From positions 1 through 23,469 of the forward strand of contig PLMM01000065.1 of assembly GCA_003142495.1 (NCBI GenBank): 23,469 nt of DNA. The letters are read 5' to 3'. Position numbers and translations under genes: made by a program. Shown piece by piece: positions 22,984 through 23,469 of the stretch (positions within the stretch are counted from its first letter, which is position 1; the number at the start of each line of letters is the position of its first letter). The notes below the pieces were generated by a model. That model was not told the origin of the DNA and made no database searches. It saw only the letters and a program-made list of their open reading frames with translations. This DNA is from Gemmatimonadota bacterium. Lineage in GTDB: Bacteria > Gemmatimonadota > Gemmatimonadetes > Gemmatimonadales > Gemmatimonadaceae.

Positions 22984-23469
22984 CACGACGCGTAGTATTC
23001 CACGCCGAGGTGGGTGATCTGATCTTCGCCCATGCAGTGGCGCAGCGTGTTCTTGAGCTTCGTCTGCTGAATGAACAGATCGTGCTCGGGATGCAAACCA
23101 GCCGCCGCCATCGGACTCTTGAAGTAGAAGGAAAGCCATTCCTGGATGCCCTTCATTCCGGCGCGGTGCGCGAAGTCCATGAACAGCGCGAGATCGAGGA
23201 CGATCGGCGCCGCGAGAATGGAGTCGCGGCAGAGGAAGTTGACCTTGATCTGCATCGGATAGCCCATCCACCCGACGATGTCGATGTTGTCCCACCCTTC
23301 CTTGTTGTCGCCGCGCGGCGGGTAGTAGTTGATCCGCACCACGTGCGTGAAATCCTTGTACAGGTCGGGATAGATCTCAGGCTGCAGGATGTCGTGAGGC
23401 ACGGAGAGCTTCGACTCTTCCTTCGTCTTGAAGGACGCGGGATCGTCGAGCACCTCGCCGTCGCGATTA
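22983..23469 (-). CDS. ino1: Inositol-3-phosphate synthase, C-terminal part (cut by window edge)
   Basis: The C-terminal 161 residues are visible, and the gene begins beyond base 23469. The enzyme converts glucose 6-phosphate to 1L-myo-inositol 1-phosphate using NAD, feeding inositol lipids, compatible solutes or mycothiol-like compounds. NKEGWDNIDIVGWMGYPMQI, then KVNFLCRDSILAAPIVLDLA, is the family's diagnostic core, containing the substrate-binding Lys and Asp region. DPASFKTKEESKLSVPHDIL and WLSFYFKSPMAAAG also fit. The reading frame stays open to the window edge, with the codons for DGEVLDDPASF, so the gene continues upstream. The stop is coupled to the following lipoprotein start. Confidence 0.93.
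   Translation of the reverse strand, partial: NRDGEVLDDPASFKTKEESKLSVPHDILQPEIYPDLYKDFTHVVRINYYPPRGDNKEGWDNIDIVGWMGYPMQIKVNFLCRDSILAAPIVLDLALFMDFAHRAGMKGIQEWLSFYFKSPMAAAGLHPEHDLFIQQTKLKNTLRHCMGEDQITHLGVEYYAS

Overview
The window is a GC-rich bacterial chromosome segment that is almost fully coding. Every protein gene lies on the minus strand, and the only plus-strand gene is a tRNA-Leu. Gene content and the feel of the proteins suggest a Gemmatimonadota-like organism, but that placement is inference and no taxonomic search was possible. There is no CRISPR array, transposase, integrase or phage gene, and no stretch over 300 bases lacks a gene.

Reading in the direction of transcription (high to low coordinates), the window opens with the C-terminal part of an inositol-3-phosphate synthase, a small lipoprotein and a 97-residue unknown. 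Next come the E1-alpha and E1-beta subunits of a 2-oxoacid dehydrogenase complex, a small two-helix membrane protein and the lipoyl E2 subunit. The E2 gene is split by a frameshift in its linker. The run continues with two small unknown proteins, a PHP-domain phosphatase, a one-Cys peroxiredoxin, a pteridine-reductase-like SDR, an unusual Cys/His-rich Rossmann protein, thioredoxin reductase, a metallo-beta-lactamase-fold hydrolase, a DUF4149 membrane protein, an AhpD-like CxxC protein, a lipoprotein, aspartate ammonia-lyase, an Rrf2/IscR-type regulator and a last unknown protein. Most neighbours overlap by 1-8 bases or sit a few bases apart, so they probably form long transcription units. A redox theme (peroxiredoxin, TrxB, AhpD-like, Cys-rich protein, Cys-bearing Rrf2) runs through 9.6-17.1 kb.

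A convergent gap holding a hairpin and tRNA-Leu(CAG) separates this run from smpB - amidase - pyrD - pyrF, whose successive genes share 4-base start/stop overlaps. A short promoter gap then leads into an alpha-type ribosomal operon: rpmJ (L36, only 38 codons), rpsM (S13), rpsK (S11), rpoA, rplQ (L17) and rpmB (L28). rpsD, usually between rpsK and rpoA, is absent, and a terminator-like hairpin sits near its expected place. After a good intrinsic terminator come gmd and rmd (GDP-6-deoxy-D-mannose/GDP-D-rhamnose synthesis), and finally the N-terminal part of carB, which runs off the left edge.

Most calls rest on conserved motifs read directly from the translations. The most interesting points are the Cys/His-rich Rossmann protein next to trxB, the SDR whose catalytic Tyr is His, the frameshifted E2, the missing rpsD, and two genes whose -10-like elements sit 7 bases before the start codon, suggesting leaderless transcripts.
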